From Ruminococcaceae bacterium UBA2656 (lineage in GTDB: Bacteria; Bacillota; Clostridia; Oscillospirales; Acutalibacteraceae): DNA of 11,604 nucleotides. Location: positions 191,809 through 203,412 of the forward strand of contig DENA01000009.1 of NCBI GenBank assembly GCA_002359465.1, given 5' to 3'. A program made the position numbers and the translations under genes. Of this stretch, positions 1 to 6,715 are shown in pieces (the first letter of the stretch is position 1; the number at the start of each line of letters is the position of its first letter). Under the pieces are notes generated by a model, which did not search any database, had not been told where the DNA came from, and was given only the letters and a program-made list of their open reading frames with translations.

Positions 1-611
1 TCGAACTCCTCGGAAAAATACGGAAACGCCTCGTGGAAAGTAATAATATCCCGATGTGTGATGCCGCTCAGCTCTTCATGCATTTTATCGCGCAGCACAC
101 TCAGCTTTGCCATATATTCCTGTGCGTTTTTCTGATAAGCAGCAGCGTTTTCAGGGTCGGCCTTTTCCAGGCCTTCCGCAATATTCGACACCTGCCTGAT
201 ATAATTGGTGATGGAAACCCAGATATGTGGGTTTGCCTCGCCGCTTTCATCCCGCAAAAGCGGAATACCCTCGCTTGAATTGACAACATGCAGATTCGGC
301 AGCTGGGAAGTGACTTTTGTCATAAAATTTTCCATACCCGCGCCGTTAATGACAAACATATCCGCCTGCTCAATATTTTTCATATCCTTGGACTGCAGCT
401 GATAGTCGTGAAGGCATCCGGCCTGCTGTCCGGCCATATTGTCAACCTGTATGCCGGGCACGCCGTCGGTGATGTTCAGCGCCATAATGTATAACGGGTA
501 AAAGGATGTTACCACCCTGAACCGGACATTCTGCGGTGTTCTCCGCACACATCCCGCTGAAACAAACAAAAGTGCAGCCGCCAAAATTATGGCAGCAACT
601 CGTTTCATCAT
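1..611 (-). CDS. Metal (zinc/manganese) ABC transporter substrate-binding lipoprotein, 3' part beyond window
   Basis: This is a periplasmic-binding-type lipoprotein of the ZnuA/AdcA/TroA class, which would capture a divalent metal (probably zinc) and deliver it to an ABC permease. About 203 codons are visible and the gene runs off the left edge, so no stop codon is seen. Residues 1-20 form a signal peptide ending in SAGC, with Cys21 the expected lipidation site. Three of the family's metal-ligand positions are visible as histidines: H68 in LHDYQ, H129 in NPHIW and H193 in TFHEAF. The start at 611 (a double ATG, 611 and 608) is chosen because AAGGAGG lies 9 nt upstream at 621-627. A promoter and a Fur-family-like palindrome lie immediately upstream. 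The permease and ATPase genes are presumably further left. Metal specificity cannot be fixed from this fragment; zinc is the inference from the operator and from the similarity of the ligand contexts. Confidence 0.85.
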   Translation of the reverse strand, partial: MMKRVAAIILAAALLFVSAGCVRRTPQNVRFRVVTSFYPLYIMALNITDGVPGIQVDNMAGQQAGCLHDYQLQSKDMKNIEQADMFVINGAGMENFMTKVTSQLPNLHVVNSSEGIPLLRDESGEANPHIWVSITNYIRQVSNIAEGLEKADPENAAAYQKNAQEYMAKLSVLRDKMHEELSGITHRDIITFHEAFPYFSEEF

Positions 612-630
612 TTTGTGCGGCCTCCTTAAA

Positions 631-645
631 TGCGAATCATTTGCA
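631..645. promoter_or_regulatory. Fur-family (Zur-like) operator, 7-1-7 palindrome
   Basis: TGCGAATCATTTGCA is an imperfect palindrome of the 7-1-7 form TGCRAAT-N-ATTYGCA, with one mismatched pair. That is the usual architecture of Fur/Zur/PerR boxes (TGANAATNATTNTCA-like). It lies directly downstream of the -10 box and just upstream of the ribosome binding site, where a bound repressor would block transcription. Assignment to Zur is inferred from the metal-transport gene; the repressor gene is not in the window. Confidence 0.6.
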
Positions 646-650
646 TATAT

Positions 651-679
651 ATAATAGACTGATCGCTACCCGTTGTCAA
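651..679 (-). promoter_or_regulatory. Sigma-A promoter of the metal-binding lipoprotein gene
   Basis: On the minus strand TTGACA (674-679) and TATTAT (651-656) are separated by exactly 17 bp. The start point would fall inside or beside the palindrome at 631-645. Confidence 0.75.
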
Positions 680-681
680 GC

Positions 682-707
682 AAAAAGGGACGGATTATAT
701 CCGTCCC
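682..707 (-). terminator. Intrinsic terminator of the patatin gene
   Basis: A perfect 9-bp stem (687-695 with 699-707, 3-nt loop) is followed on the minus strand by five T at 682-686. It lies 13 bp past the patatin stop codon and immediately before the -35 box of the next gene, so it insulates the two units. Confidence 0.85.
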
Positions 708-720
708 ACAAATTTTTTAT

Positions 721-1575
721 TCACGCCCGGGCGATTATTCCACGAATTTCGGAAAGTTTTTTTTCACAGTCGCTCATACCCATTTCATAAATCGCTTTCA
801 GAACCTCGGGGTTTTTCTCATACCGTCCCGTCACAATCGGCCTGCTGGGGCGGACAATGACCGCTTTCCCCTCCATTTCCTGTCTGCGGCAGACTTCAAG
901 CTCATTATTGTAAACTTCCGCCCGGATCTGCATCGTATTTACAAAATTCGGATAATCCCCGTACTTTACGCGAAGTACGGCGCGCGGAAATTCCGGCCGC
1001 GGGCTTTTTCGGTAGGAACTGTCGCGGGTAAGCACAATCACATTGAATTCGTTTCCGTCAAAAATAGAACGTTCAATCGGAATCGGCGTTGCACAGCCGC
1101 CGTCCAGCAATTCATGCCCATGATAGGAGACAATGTTGGAAACAAAGGGCAATGAACTGGAGGCTCTGACTGCGGTAAAGTCCTCATCCAGGTTCGCTTT
1201 GTCAAAAAAAACGGTCTGCCCTGTTTTCAGGTTGGTAGCGCCTACCTTCAGGTCTGTGGGGGAATTAAAAAAGGATTCATAATCAAACGGAAGAAGCGTG
1301 TGGAAGAGTTCGCCGAAGATAAAGTCAAAGCCAAACAAAGAACCTGTACGGTTCAAATTTTCCACACTGATATATCTTTTATCGGCAATATACTGATAAA
1401 AAATATTGTAATTTCTGTTCTTCTGCCTGGAAATATAACTGAGTGCGTTGCAGGCGCCGGCTGAAATGCCGTATACATTCGGAAATTCAATCCCTTTATT
1501 CAATAAAACTTCAAGTACACCGCTCGTATATGCTCCGCGCATACCGCCGCCCTCCAGTACAAGGCCTATCGGCAT
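721..1575 (-). CDS. Patatin-like serine hydrolase, YjjU type
   Basis: This is a patatin-fold acyl hydrolase (phospholipase/esterase) with a Ser-Asp dyad, expected to be cytoplasmic or membrane-associated; its natural substrate is unknown. All three hallmark motifs are present: the oxyanion-hole glycine loop GGGMRG (residues 9-14), the nucleophile elbow GISAG with Ser38, and DGG with catalytic Asp158. The RASSSLPF segment (about 138-145) and overall layout match the E. coli YjjU group. The ATG at 1575 (284 aa) is preferred over the in-frame GTG at 1582-1584, because that GTG is part of the GAGGTG ribosome binding site 6 nt before the ATG. The gene is monocistronic, with its own promoter upstream and a terminator downstream. 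No signal peptide or membrane segment is seen. Confidence 0.9.
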   Translation of the reverse strand: MPIGLVLEGGGMRGAYTSGVLEVLLNKGIEFPNVYGISAGACNALSYISRQKNRNYNIFYQYIADKRYISVENLNRTGSLFGFDFIFGELFHTLLPFDYESFFNSPTDLKVGATNLKTGQTVFFDKANLDEDFTAVRASSSLPFVSNIVSYHGHELLDGGCATPIPIERSIFDGNEFNVIVLTRDSSYRKSPRPEFPRAVLRVKYGDYPNFVNTMQIRAEVYNNELEVCRRQEMEGKAVIVRPSRPIVTGRYEKNPEVLKAIYEMGMSDCEKKLSEIRGIIARA

Positions 1576-1610
1576 AGCAAACACCTCACATTTAAAAATA
1601 TTTATTTTTT

Positions 1611-1639
1611 ATTATAGGCTAAACCCCTCCCGAATACAA
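1611..1639 (-). promoter_or_regulatory. Promoter of the patatin gene
   Basis: On the minus strand TTGTAT (1634-1639) and a perfect TATAAT (1611-1616) are separated by 17 bp and lie 36 bp upstream of the chosen start codon. Confidence 0.65.
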
Positions 1640-1677
1640 GCGAAGCAAATAAAAATGAGTTTTTTTATAATTTTATA

Positions 1678-1706
1678 TTGATTTTTGCATCTATTTACGC
1701 TATAAT
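1678..1706 (+). promoter_or_regulatory. Promoter of tRNA-Val
   Basis: TTGATT (1678-1683) and TATAAT (1701-1706) are separated by 17 bp. The expected start near 1713 would give a leader of about 13 nt before the mature tRNA. Confidence 0.75.
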
Positions 1707-1725
1707 AATCGAGCACTCACAAAAT

Positions 1726-1801
1726 GGACGTTTAGCTCAGCTGGTAGAGCATTCGCTTGACGTGCGAAAGGTCATAGATTCGAGTTCTATAACGTCCACC
1801 A
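1726..1801 (+). tRNA. tRNA-Val (anticodon GAC)
   Basis: A complete 76-nt cloverleaf is visible. The acceptor stem pairs GGACGTT with AACGTCC, the D-arm holds TAGCTCAGCTGGTAGAGCA, and the 5-bp anticodon stem TTCGC/GCGAA encloses the loop TTGACGT with anticodon GAC at 1759-1761. The T-arm contains TTCGAGT, the discriminator is A, and CCA is encoded at 1799-1801. The anticodon GAC decodes valine GUC/GUU codons. The gene is a single unit with its own promoter and terminator. Its 3' half faces integrase debris, so it may once have served as an integration site. Confidence 0.95.
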
Positions 1802-1807
1802 AATAAG

Positions 1808-1853
1808 AACCGCATTACACCGCCATTTGTTGGCTATGTGATGCGGTTTTTTT
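1808..1853 (+). terminator. Intrinsic terminator of tRNA-Val
   Basis: AACCGCATTACA (1808-1819) pairs with TGTGATGCGGTT (1837-1848) through a 12-bp stem with one G-T wobble. It is followed by a T-run through 1853 and lies 6 nt past the tRNA CCA end. Confidence 0.85.
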
Positions 1854-1881
1854 ATTGCTTGCAAGTATGCATTTTCGGGTC

Positions 1882-1899
1882 GTGACCAGCATGTGACCA
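1882..1899. repeat. Two GTGACCA direct repeats beside the integrase remnant
   Basis: GTGACCA occurs at 1882-1888 and 1893-1899, exactly 11 bp apart (about one helical turn), between the tRNA terminator and the 3' end of the integrase fragment. Short direct repeats placed like this can be recombinase or excisionase binding sites. That role is inferred from position only. Confidence 0.35.
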
Positions 1900-1904
1900 A
1901 CCTC

Positions 1905-2186
1905 TTATTGACTTTTGTGCATGAGCTCGTCGACGTATTCTGTGTTGGCTGCCTTTAAATCATCCATATCAGGATGACTATATCGGGCCGTAGTCTTAAT
2001 GCTGGTATGCCTTAATATGAGTTGGACGTCACGCATATTCTGCCCTGTTTTCTGCATCAGTGTTGCGCAGGTGTGCCGCAAACAATGAGGAGATCTCGCC
2101 GCTTCCTCCCTTGGGAGATTTCCTGCTGTATATTCTCTTGTTATTCTTTCCTTTTCCGCTATCGCTATTTTGCTTTTTCTTGACAT
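1905..2186 (-). pseudogene. Chimeric remnant: IS3-type transposase N-terminus fused to tyrosine integrase C-terminus
   Basis: This 93-aa open frame has two unrelated halves. Residues 1 to about 30 (MSRKSKIAIAEKERI onward, ending near REEAAR) resemble the first helices of an IS3-family OrfA transposase. The rest is the end of a tyrosine recombinase: HCLRH carries the His-x-x-Arg box, LRHTSIKTTARY carries the third His/Arg box region, and the Tyr in ARYSH is the expected nucleophile. The catalytic N-terminal arginine and the core-binding domain are missing, so it cannot be an active integrase. The start at 2186 is chosen for GGGAG (2194-2198) 7 nt upstream; it is the OrfA start. The junction lies near 2090-2100. 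The likely history is IS insertion into an integrase gene followed by deletion. Whether the chimera is expressed is unknown. Confidence 0.75.
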
Positions 2187-2267
2187 AGCAATGCTCCCTA
2201 CATGTTCAACAGTGTTTTTCTCTTTCACTGTCTCTCAAAAGGGAGCATATAAAAAATCCAGTGGTCA
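2095..2267 (-). mobile_element. Left-end fragment of an IS3-like insertion sequence
   Basis: The stretch upstream of the chimeric ORF reads, on the minus strand, from TGACCACTGG (2258-2267), through an AT-rich leader with CTCCCTTTTGAGAGACAG, to the OrfA-like start at 2186. IS3-family ends begin with TG, and this fits a terminal inverted repeat plus leader. The right end, OrfB and the opposite inverted repeat are absent. Exact boundaries are inferred; the 2095 end marks the approximate junction with integrase sequence. Confidence 0.4.
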
Positions 2268-2352
2268 AAATTTTAATTTTTTAGTTCATCTTGCGGCTCT
2301 TGCTTTACTTTTTGTTTGTGTAATTTTAAGGACACTGCTAAAAGCAATTCCG

Positions 2353-3951
2353 CTATTTGCTCACGTGCCCGTTCCGCAGAACGCATCCGGCGCGAGTTCC
2401 CGTATGTTTGCCATCCTTTACCACTGTTTTACCGTTGATCATTACCATGTCAATGCCTTCCGGATACTGAGCGGGATCTGTGAAGGTGCCCTTGTCAATG
2501 ACGGTGTCCGGATTAAATAGCACAATATCGGCGAAGTAGCCGGGTTTAAGCTGCCCGCGCTCTTTGATGTGCATGGTTTCCGCGGGTTTGGTGGTCATTT
2601 TGTAAACTGCTTCCTCCAGCTTGAGCGCTTTGTCCTCGCGCACATACTTTCCGAGAATTCTCGGAAAGGTTCCGTATACGCGGGGATGCGGCTTGCCGCC
2701 AAGCAACCCGTCGGTGCAGGCGTTCATCTCCGGGCGCTTCATGAAGCGCTGCACATGCTCCTCAGTGCCGTAGAAGTCCACCATGCCAACGGCGTTTTCT
2801 TCTTCCATCAGCAAATCAAAGGTTGCCTCGTAAGGATTCTTGCCGCGCAGCTCACCGAGCTGTGTAAGGCTCAGGCCGATGGCGTTTTCGTTTTTCTTAT
2901 TCTTGACGCTGGTGACATAGATGTTGTCAAGGCCCGCGAAGTCTACGAAGTTATCCCATCCCGGAATTCCGTTCTCAATATCCTCGACCATCTTTTTACG
3001 CAGTTCTTTGTCGTGGAGGCGTGTCACGAGCTTATCTGTGCCGCCGTCGTGCACCCATGGTGGCAAAATCACGCCCAGCATGGTGCTGCCCGCCACATAC
3101 GGATACTGATCAAAAGAGACTTTTATGCCTTCGGCTTCCGCCTTTTCAAGCAGCGCAACCACCTTGTCAATCTTATCCCAGTTCTTTTTACCGCAGACCT
3201 TGAAGTGCGAAAAGTGGATGCGTACGCCGGACTCCCTGCCGATGCGGATAACCTCTTCCATTGATTCCAGAATGGTGTCCGCTTCGCTGCGCTGATGGAT
3301 AACGAATAGGCCATTGTATTCCGCAACAACCTTGCACATCTCAATGATTTCTTCTGTGTGGCCATAGGCGCAGGGCATATAGATCAAACCTGTGGAGAGA
3401 CCCATCGCGCCGGCTTCCATCTCGCGGCGGGTGATGTCCCTCATTTTTTGCATTTCCTCCGGCGACGGCTGGCGGTTATCCAGCCCCATTGCCTCCATGC
3501 GGATATTACCGTGCGGTACAAGGTAGCACTCGTTGATGCCCGGCCCGACTTTTTCGATCATAGACAGATAACCGGCGGTGTCTTTAAAGTGCCAGTCAAT
3601 TTCGTCGCTGTCGCCGTCCAATCCCGCAAGATTTTTTCGCCACGGGCTGATGTACTGCTCCGGCAGCGGCGCCATTGCAACACCGTCCTGACCGAGCACC
3701 TCGGTGGTCACGCCCTGCATCACCTTAGGTAGAATTTCGGGATTCAGCAGAATCTGAACATCACTGTGGCTGTGGGTATCAATAAAACCGGGAGATACTA
3801 CGAGACCGGAGGCGTCAATAACCTTCATATCTCCGCTTTCTGCTACGTCACCGATCTTTTCAATTCTGTCGCCATCAATCAGCAGACTACCCTTGAAACC
3901 GGGTTTTCCACTGCCGTCTATAATCAGGCCATTTTTAATCAGGGTTTTCAT
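2353..3951 (-). CDS. N-acyl-D-amino-acid deacylase (D-aminoacylase family amidohydrolase)
   Basis: This 532-aa zinc amidohydrolase is expected to hydrolyse N-acyl-D-amino acids to a D-amino acid plus a carboxylate in the cytoplasm. An N-terminal beta-sandwich segment (1-55) leads into the barrel. Visible metal and catalytic positions are H60 and H62 (in DTHSHSD), H219 (VIHQR), H249 (FSHFK) and D414 (CTDG), followed by a C-terminal sandwich with LKPGYFADIVLF. Compared with the characterised Alcaligenes enzyme, the bridging ligand Cys96 corresponds to D89 here (GQDGVAMAPL), so metal coordination or substrate range may differ. It is the last gene of the operon, 39 bp after the symporter; AGGAGG lies 9 nt before the ATG. 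No convincing terminator follows; the IS scar starts about 85 bp downstream. A related amidohydrolase activity such as a dihydropyrimidinase-like or N-carbamoyl hydrolase is less likely but not excluded. Confidence 0.85.
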   Translation of the reverse strand: MKTLIKNGLIIDGSGKPGFKGSLLIDGDRIEKIGDVAESGDMKVIDASGLVVSPGFIDTHSHSDVQILLNPEILPKVMQGVTTEVLGQDGVAMAPLPEQYISPWRKNLAGLDGDSDEIDWHFKDTAGYLSMIEKVGPGINECYLVPHGNIRMEAMGLDNRQPSPEEMQKMRDITRREMEAGAMGLSTGLIYMPCAYGHTEEIIEMCKVVAEYNGLFVIHQRSEADTILESMEEVIRIGRESGVRIHFSHFKVCGKKNWDKIDKVVALLEKAEAEGIKVSFDQYPYVAGSTMLGVILPPWVHDGGTDKLVTRLHDKELRKKMVEDIENGIPGWDNFVDFAGLDNIYVTSVKNKKNENAIGLSLTQLGELRGKNPYEATFDLLMEEENAVGMVDFYGTEEHVQRFMKRPEMNACTDGLLGGKPHPRVYGTFPRILGKYVREDKALKLEEAVYKMTTKPAETMHIKERGQLKPGYFADIVLFNPDTVIDKGTFTDPAQYPEGIDMVMINGKTVVKDGKHTGTRAGCVLRNGHVSK

Positions 3952-3990
3952 TTAATTTTACCTCCTAAAAATACTATTTAAGCACCGTCA

Positions 3991-5469
3991 CTATTCTTCG
4001 TCAAACTGAATTTCCGGCGCTGGCGCAACTCCCATTTTCTTATCAATCGCAGAAATTGCGAAAATTGCGATGAATGCCACGATGCCGCCGGGTACCATTG
4101 CGCTGAGATCCCAAGGAGAATGCAGAGCGTAAATCCAGATAGCCGCAACTACGGTACCAACCACAATAGAAATGAAGCCCGCGCGTTTCGTAACATTCTT
4201 ATAGAAGATACCGCAGATAAATGCCGCGAAGGGCCCTGCACTTCTCAGTGCGAATGCGCTCATCATAACGCTGATGATGTTCGACGCGGTGAGTGCTATA
4301 ATAAGGCCGACAATGCCAACAATAACCATGACTACACGGGAAATCCAAATTTCCTTTTGGTCGTTCTTTATTCCCTTGTTAATATAGGGCGTGAAAATGT
4401 CATTGGTGAACATGGTAGCCGTGCCGATCATATTGCCGGAGGCGCTACTGATGGTTGCCGCAACAATTGCCGCCAGAACAATACCCGCAACAACCGGCGG
4501 AGCAAAGCGCATGGTGGCTTCTGCCAAGGCATTCTTCTGGATCCCTCCTGCCGCATAGCCGTCAATGCATGAATAAGCGATCAGGCCGATAATGGCAGGG
4601 ATGATTGCGAACGCAGCGGACACAAGACCTGCCAGCACAGATCCGAGTTTTGCGGATTTTCCGTCCTTTGCGGAGCAGAAGGTTTGTACGATTTCCTGAC
4701 CGGTTGGGAACGTCATAAAATACATCACGATATAGCCTATAATCGTAGTAAAGCCGATTTTAGTCATGCTCAGCAAATTAAGGGATTCGCCGGAGGCCGC
4801 TTGAATACCCTGTGCCTTTGTGAACAGGGCGCCGAAGCCGCCTACATCTTTATTGTTTACCATAATGAACATGGCAATTCCCATACCGACTGTGATGAAC
4901 AAAACGTGCATGAGGTTTGCCGCAGTAACCGATTTATAGCCGCCGATCATGGTATAGACGATTACAACGACGGTGCTGATGATAGCGGCAATGTTAAATC
5001 CGATGCCAGTCAAAACACTGATAATGGATGCGGTAGCGATAATCTGCGCCCCTGTGGCCATGAAAAGCGCGGTAATGGATGTAAATGCTGTAAAAATATG
5101 GGAAGCTTTTCCGTAACGCTTGCTGATGATTTCCGGTACGGTATTCGCCTGCGCTTTCCTGAAATAGGGAGCGATGAAAGAAACCAGAACAAATCCGATG
5201 CCCCCGGCGATTACGTACCAGCTTGCGGACAAACCGTATTTATAGACATTGGTTGCGATGCCGGTTGTACTCGCGCCGCCCGTATTGGACGCAAACAAGG
5301 TGCCTGCAAGCACAAGGGGCCCTAAAGATTTTCCTGCCATCAGGAAGTCGTCATTGCTTTCCTTCGCCAGTTTGGACTTCTTCCTCCTGGACGCAATCAA
5401 CCCGATCGCCACAGTTGCCGCCATGTACAGCAAAATAATAACGGATGCCGTGATTTGTGTGCTGCTCAT
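3991..5469 (-). CDS. Sodium:solute symporter (SSS family) for the operon's substrate
   Basis: This 492-aa integral membrane protein has about 13 hydrophobic segments of the LeuT-like SSS fold. It begins with one at 6-26, followed by the basic loop SRRKKSK and the family's DFLMAGKSLG stretch (41-50). Recognisable SSS features include the glycine/serine-rich first core helix (ASNTGGASTTG, 60-70), GGYKSVTAAN (176-185), and a segment with adjacent Ser341-Ser342, at the place where PutP and vSGLT have their Na2 sodium-site Ser/Thr pair. The tail is short and acidic. It would drive Na+-coupled uptake of a small organic anion or amino acid. The exact solute is not readable from sequence, but the flanking deacylase and M20 hydrolase suggest an N-substituted amino acid. 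GAGGAGG precedes the ATG, and the gap to the upstream M20 gene is only 26 bp, consistent with co-transcription. Confidence 0.9.
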   Translation of the reverse strand: MSSTQITASVIILLYMAATVAIGLIASRRKKSKLAKESNDDFLMAGKSLGPLVLAGTLFASNTGGASTTGIATNVYKYGLSASWYVIAGGIGFVLVSFIAPYFRKAQANTVPEIISKRYGKASHIFTAFTSITALFMATGAQIIATASIISVLTGIGFNIAAIISTVVVIVYTMIGGYKSVTAANLMHVLFITVGMGIAMFIMVNNKDVGGFGALFTKAQGIQAASGESLNLLSMTKIGFTTIIGYIVMYFMTFPTGQEIVQTFCSAKDGKSAKLGSVLAGLVSAAFAIIPAIIGLIAYSCIDGYAAGGIQKNALAEATMRFAPPVVAGIVLAAIVAATISSASGNMIGTATMFTNDIFTPYINKGIKNDQKEIWISRVVMVIVGIVGLIIALTASNIISVMMSAFALRSAGPFAAFICGIFYKNVTKRAGFISIVVGTVVAAIWIYALHSPWDLSAMVPGGIVAFIAIFAISAIDKKMGVAPAPEIQFDEE

Positions 5470-5495
5470 TATTTCTTACCTCCTCAAAATGGATC

Positions 5496-6680
5496 CTATT
5501 TCAAAAGGGCTTTCATCACCGCGTAGTATGCCTCGGTGACTTTGGTGAGCTGTTCAATCTCAATATATTCGTTGAGCGTATGCGCCAGATTTTCCTGCGA
5601 CGGTCCAATGCCGAGTGTTTTGATTCCCGCTTCTCCGGCATAGTGGCTGCCGTTGGTGCAGAAGTTGTATTGGGTAATCTGCGGCTCAAATCCTTCCGCC
5701 TGCATTTCCTTCAGAACGTCCTGTACAAACGGTTCCTCTTTGTCGTAGAGCCAGCCGGGGAAGAAACGCTCGCCCGTAATTTTATTGCCGGTATAGCAGG
5801 TTTCGGTTCCCACTGCGTAGGACACCTTTGCTTTCAGCTCGCTGTCATCTGCCATCAGCTTGTCCAGCAAATCCTGAATGGGCTTGAGCACGCCTTCCTT
5901 TGTCTCGCCAACCAGCAGGCGGCGGTCATAGGTGGCACGGCAGTATTCCGGTACCACCGAGGCACCCGGGTACGGTGAGCTCTTTACGTCGGTGAGTTCC
6001 ATAATACCGTTGCCCAATACAGGATGATGCGTAGGTTCAAGCGTCCGAATGGCCTCTACCACCTTACACATTTTGTAAACGGCATTGATGCCCTTTTCGG
6101 GGTTTGCGGAGTGCGCAGGTTTGCCAAAGGTTTCAACTACAATTTCCGCGCGTCCGCGCTGCCCAATTTTGATGTTCAGATTCGACGCTTCGCCGATGAC
6201 CACATAGTCCGGTTGGACTCGTCCACTGATTCTTCGGGCGGCAACACCCTCAAAACACTCTTCATGCACCACGCCTGCCACATAGATATCTCCCGCGAAA
6301 TTCTTGCCGTTATCGGCGGCAAAGTTTGCGGCGGCCGATGCCATTGCAGAAAGCGCTCCTTTCATGTCCGAGGTGCCTCTGCCACAGATTTTTCCGTCCG
6401 CAATATCGGCGGCAAATGGGTCATGCACCCAAACGGCGGGGTCGGTCACGGGAACTGTGTCCATGTGTCCGTCAAAAAGCAACTTTTTCCCCGGGCGGTT
6501 GCCTTTGATGTGTCCGATCGTGTTGCCATAGTCATCCACGAACACATCATCAAAACCATGTCCCTCAAAAAACGACTTCAGCTCGGCAGCAACGCCGCTT
6601 TCCTCACCTGAGTAACTTTTTTGGCGAATAAGCTTTCTGCAAAGCTCAATCACTGCGTCCTGTCTTTCTTTTGTCAGCAT
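5496..6680 (-). CDS. M20 family metallohydrolase, YgeY-like
   Basis: This zinc-dependent amidohydrolase/peptidase of clan MH acts in the cytoplasm and removes an N-acyl, carbamoyl or peptidyl group. With the ATG at 6680 (394 aa), the visible motifs are H72 and D74 (DGHMDTV), bridging-metal D105 (GTSDMKG), catalytic E140 and ligand E141 (VVHEEC), E164 (IGEAS) and H367 (LAHTL). The segments GQRGRAEI, DRRLLVGET, CYTGN and CTNGSHYAGEAGI follow the YgeY pattern rather than ArgE or DapE. The upstream in-frame ATG at 6695 is rejected: its own bases ATGGAGG form the ribosome binding site 8 nt before the ATG at 6680. It lies 35 bp downstream of the ammonia-lyase gene, the same ygeX-ygeY pairing as in E. 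coli. The true substrate of YgeY-type enzymes is unsettled to my knowledge; a derivative of 2,3-diaminopropionate is the natural inference here. Confidence 0.85.
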   Translation of the reverse strand: MLTKERQDAVIELCRKLIRQKSYSGEESGVAAELKSFFEGHGFDDVFVDDYGNTIGHIKGNRPGKKLLFDGHMDTVPVTDPAVWVHDPFAADIADGKICGRGTSDMKGALSAMASAAANFAADNGKNFAGDIYVAGVVHEECFEGVAARRISGRVQPDYVVIGEASNLNIKIGQRGRAEIVVETFGKPAHSANPEKGINAVYKMCKVVEAIRTLEPTHHPVLGNGIMELTDVKSSPYPGASVVPEYCRATYDRRLLVGETKEGVLKPIQDLLDKLMADDSELKAKVSYAVGTETCYTGNKITGERFFPGWLYDKEEPFVQDVLKEMQAEGFEPQITQYNFCTNGSHYAGEAGIKTLGIGPSQENLAHTLNEYIEIEQLTKVTEAYYAVMKALLK

Positions 6681-6715
6681 ATGCCTTGCCTCCATATTCT
6701 TTCTAAATATACTTT

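Noticed and set aside
673..1155. 160-aa plus-strand open frame over the patatin gene
   Set aside because: Antisense shadow with no domain; the patatin frame has all three hallmark motifs plus promoter and terminator.
2170..2520. 116-aa plus-strand open frame across the gap between the integrase remnant and the deacylase
   Set aside because: It overlaps the antisense of two supported features, has no ribosome binding site, and the hydrophobic stretch is from AT-rich noncoding DNA.
2569..3264. Long 231-aa plus-strand open frame inside the D-aminoacylase gene
   Set aside because: It lies entirely antisense to a gene with full catalytic motifs, has no recognisable domain, and its His/Ala/Val-rich composition is typical of an antisense shadow.
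4684..5325. 213-aa plus-strand open frame inside the symporter gene
   Set aside because: Antisense to a clear SSS transporter; the Asn/Asp/His/Cys-rich composition reflects the reverse complement of hydrophobic codons.
6024..6611. 195-aa plus-strand open frame inside the M20 hydrolase gene
   Set aside because: Antisense to a gene with all metal-ligand motifs, and no ribosome binding site or family signature.
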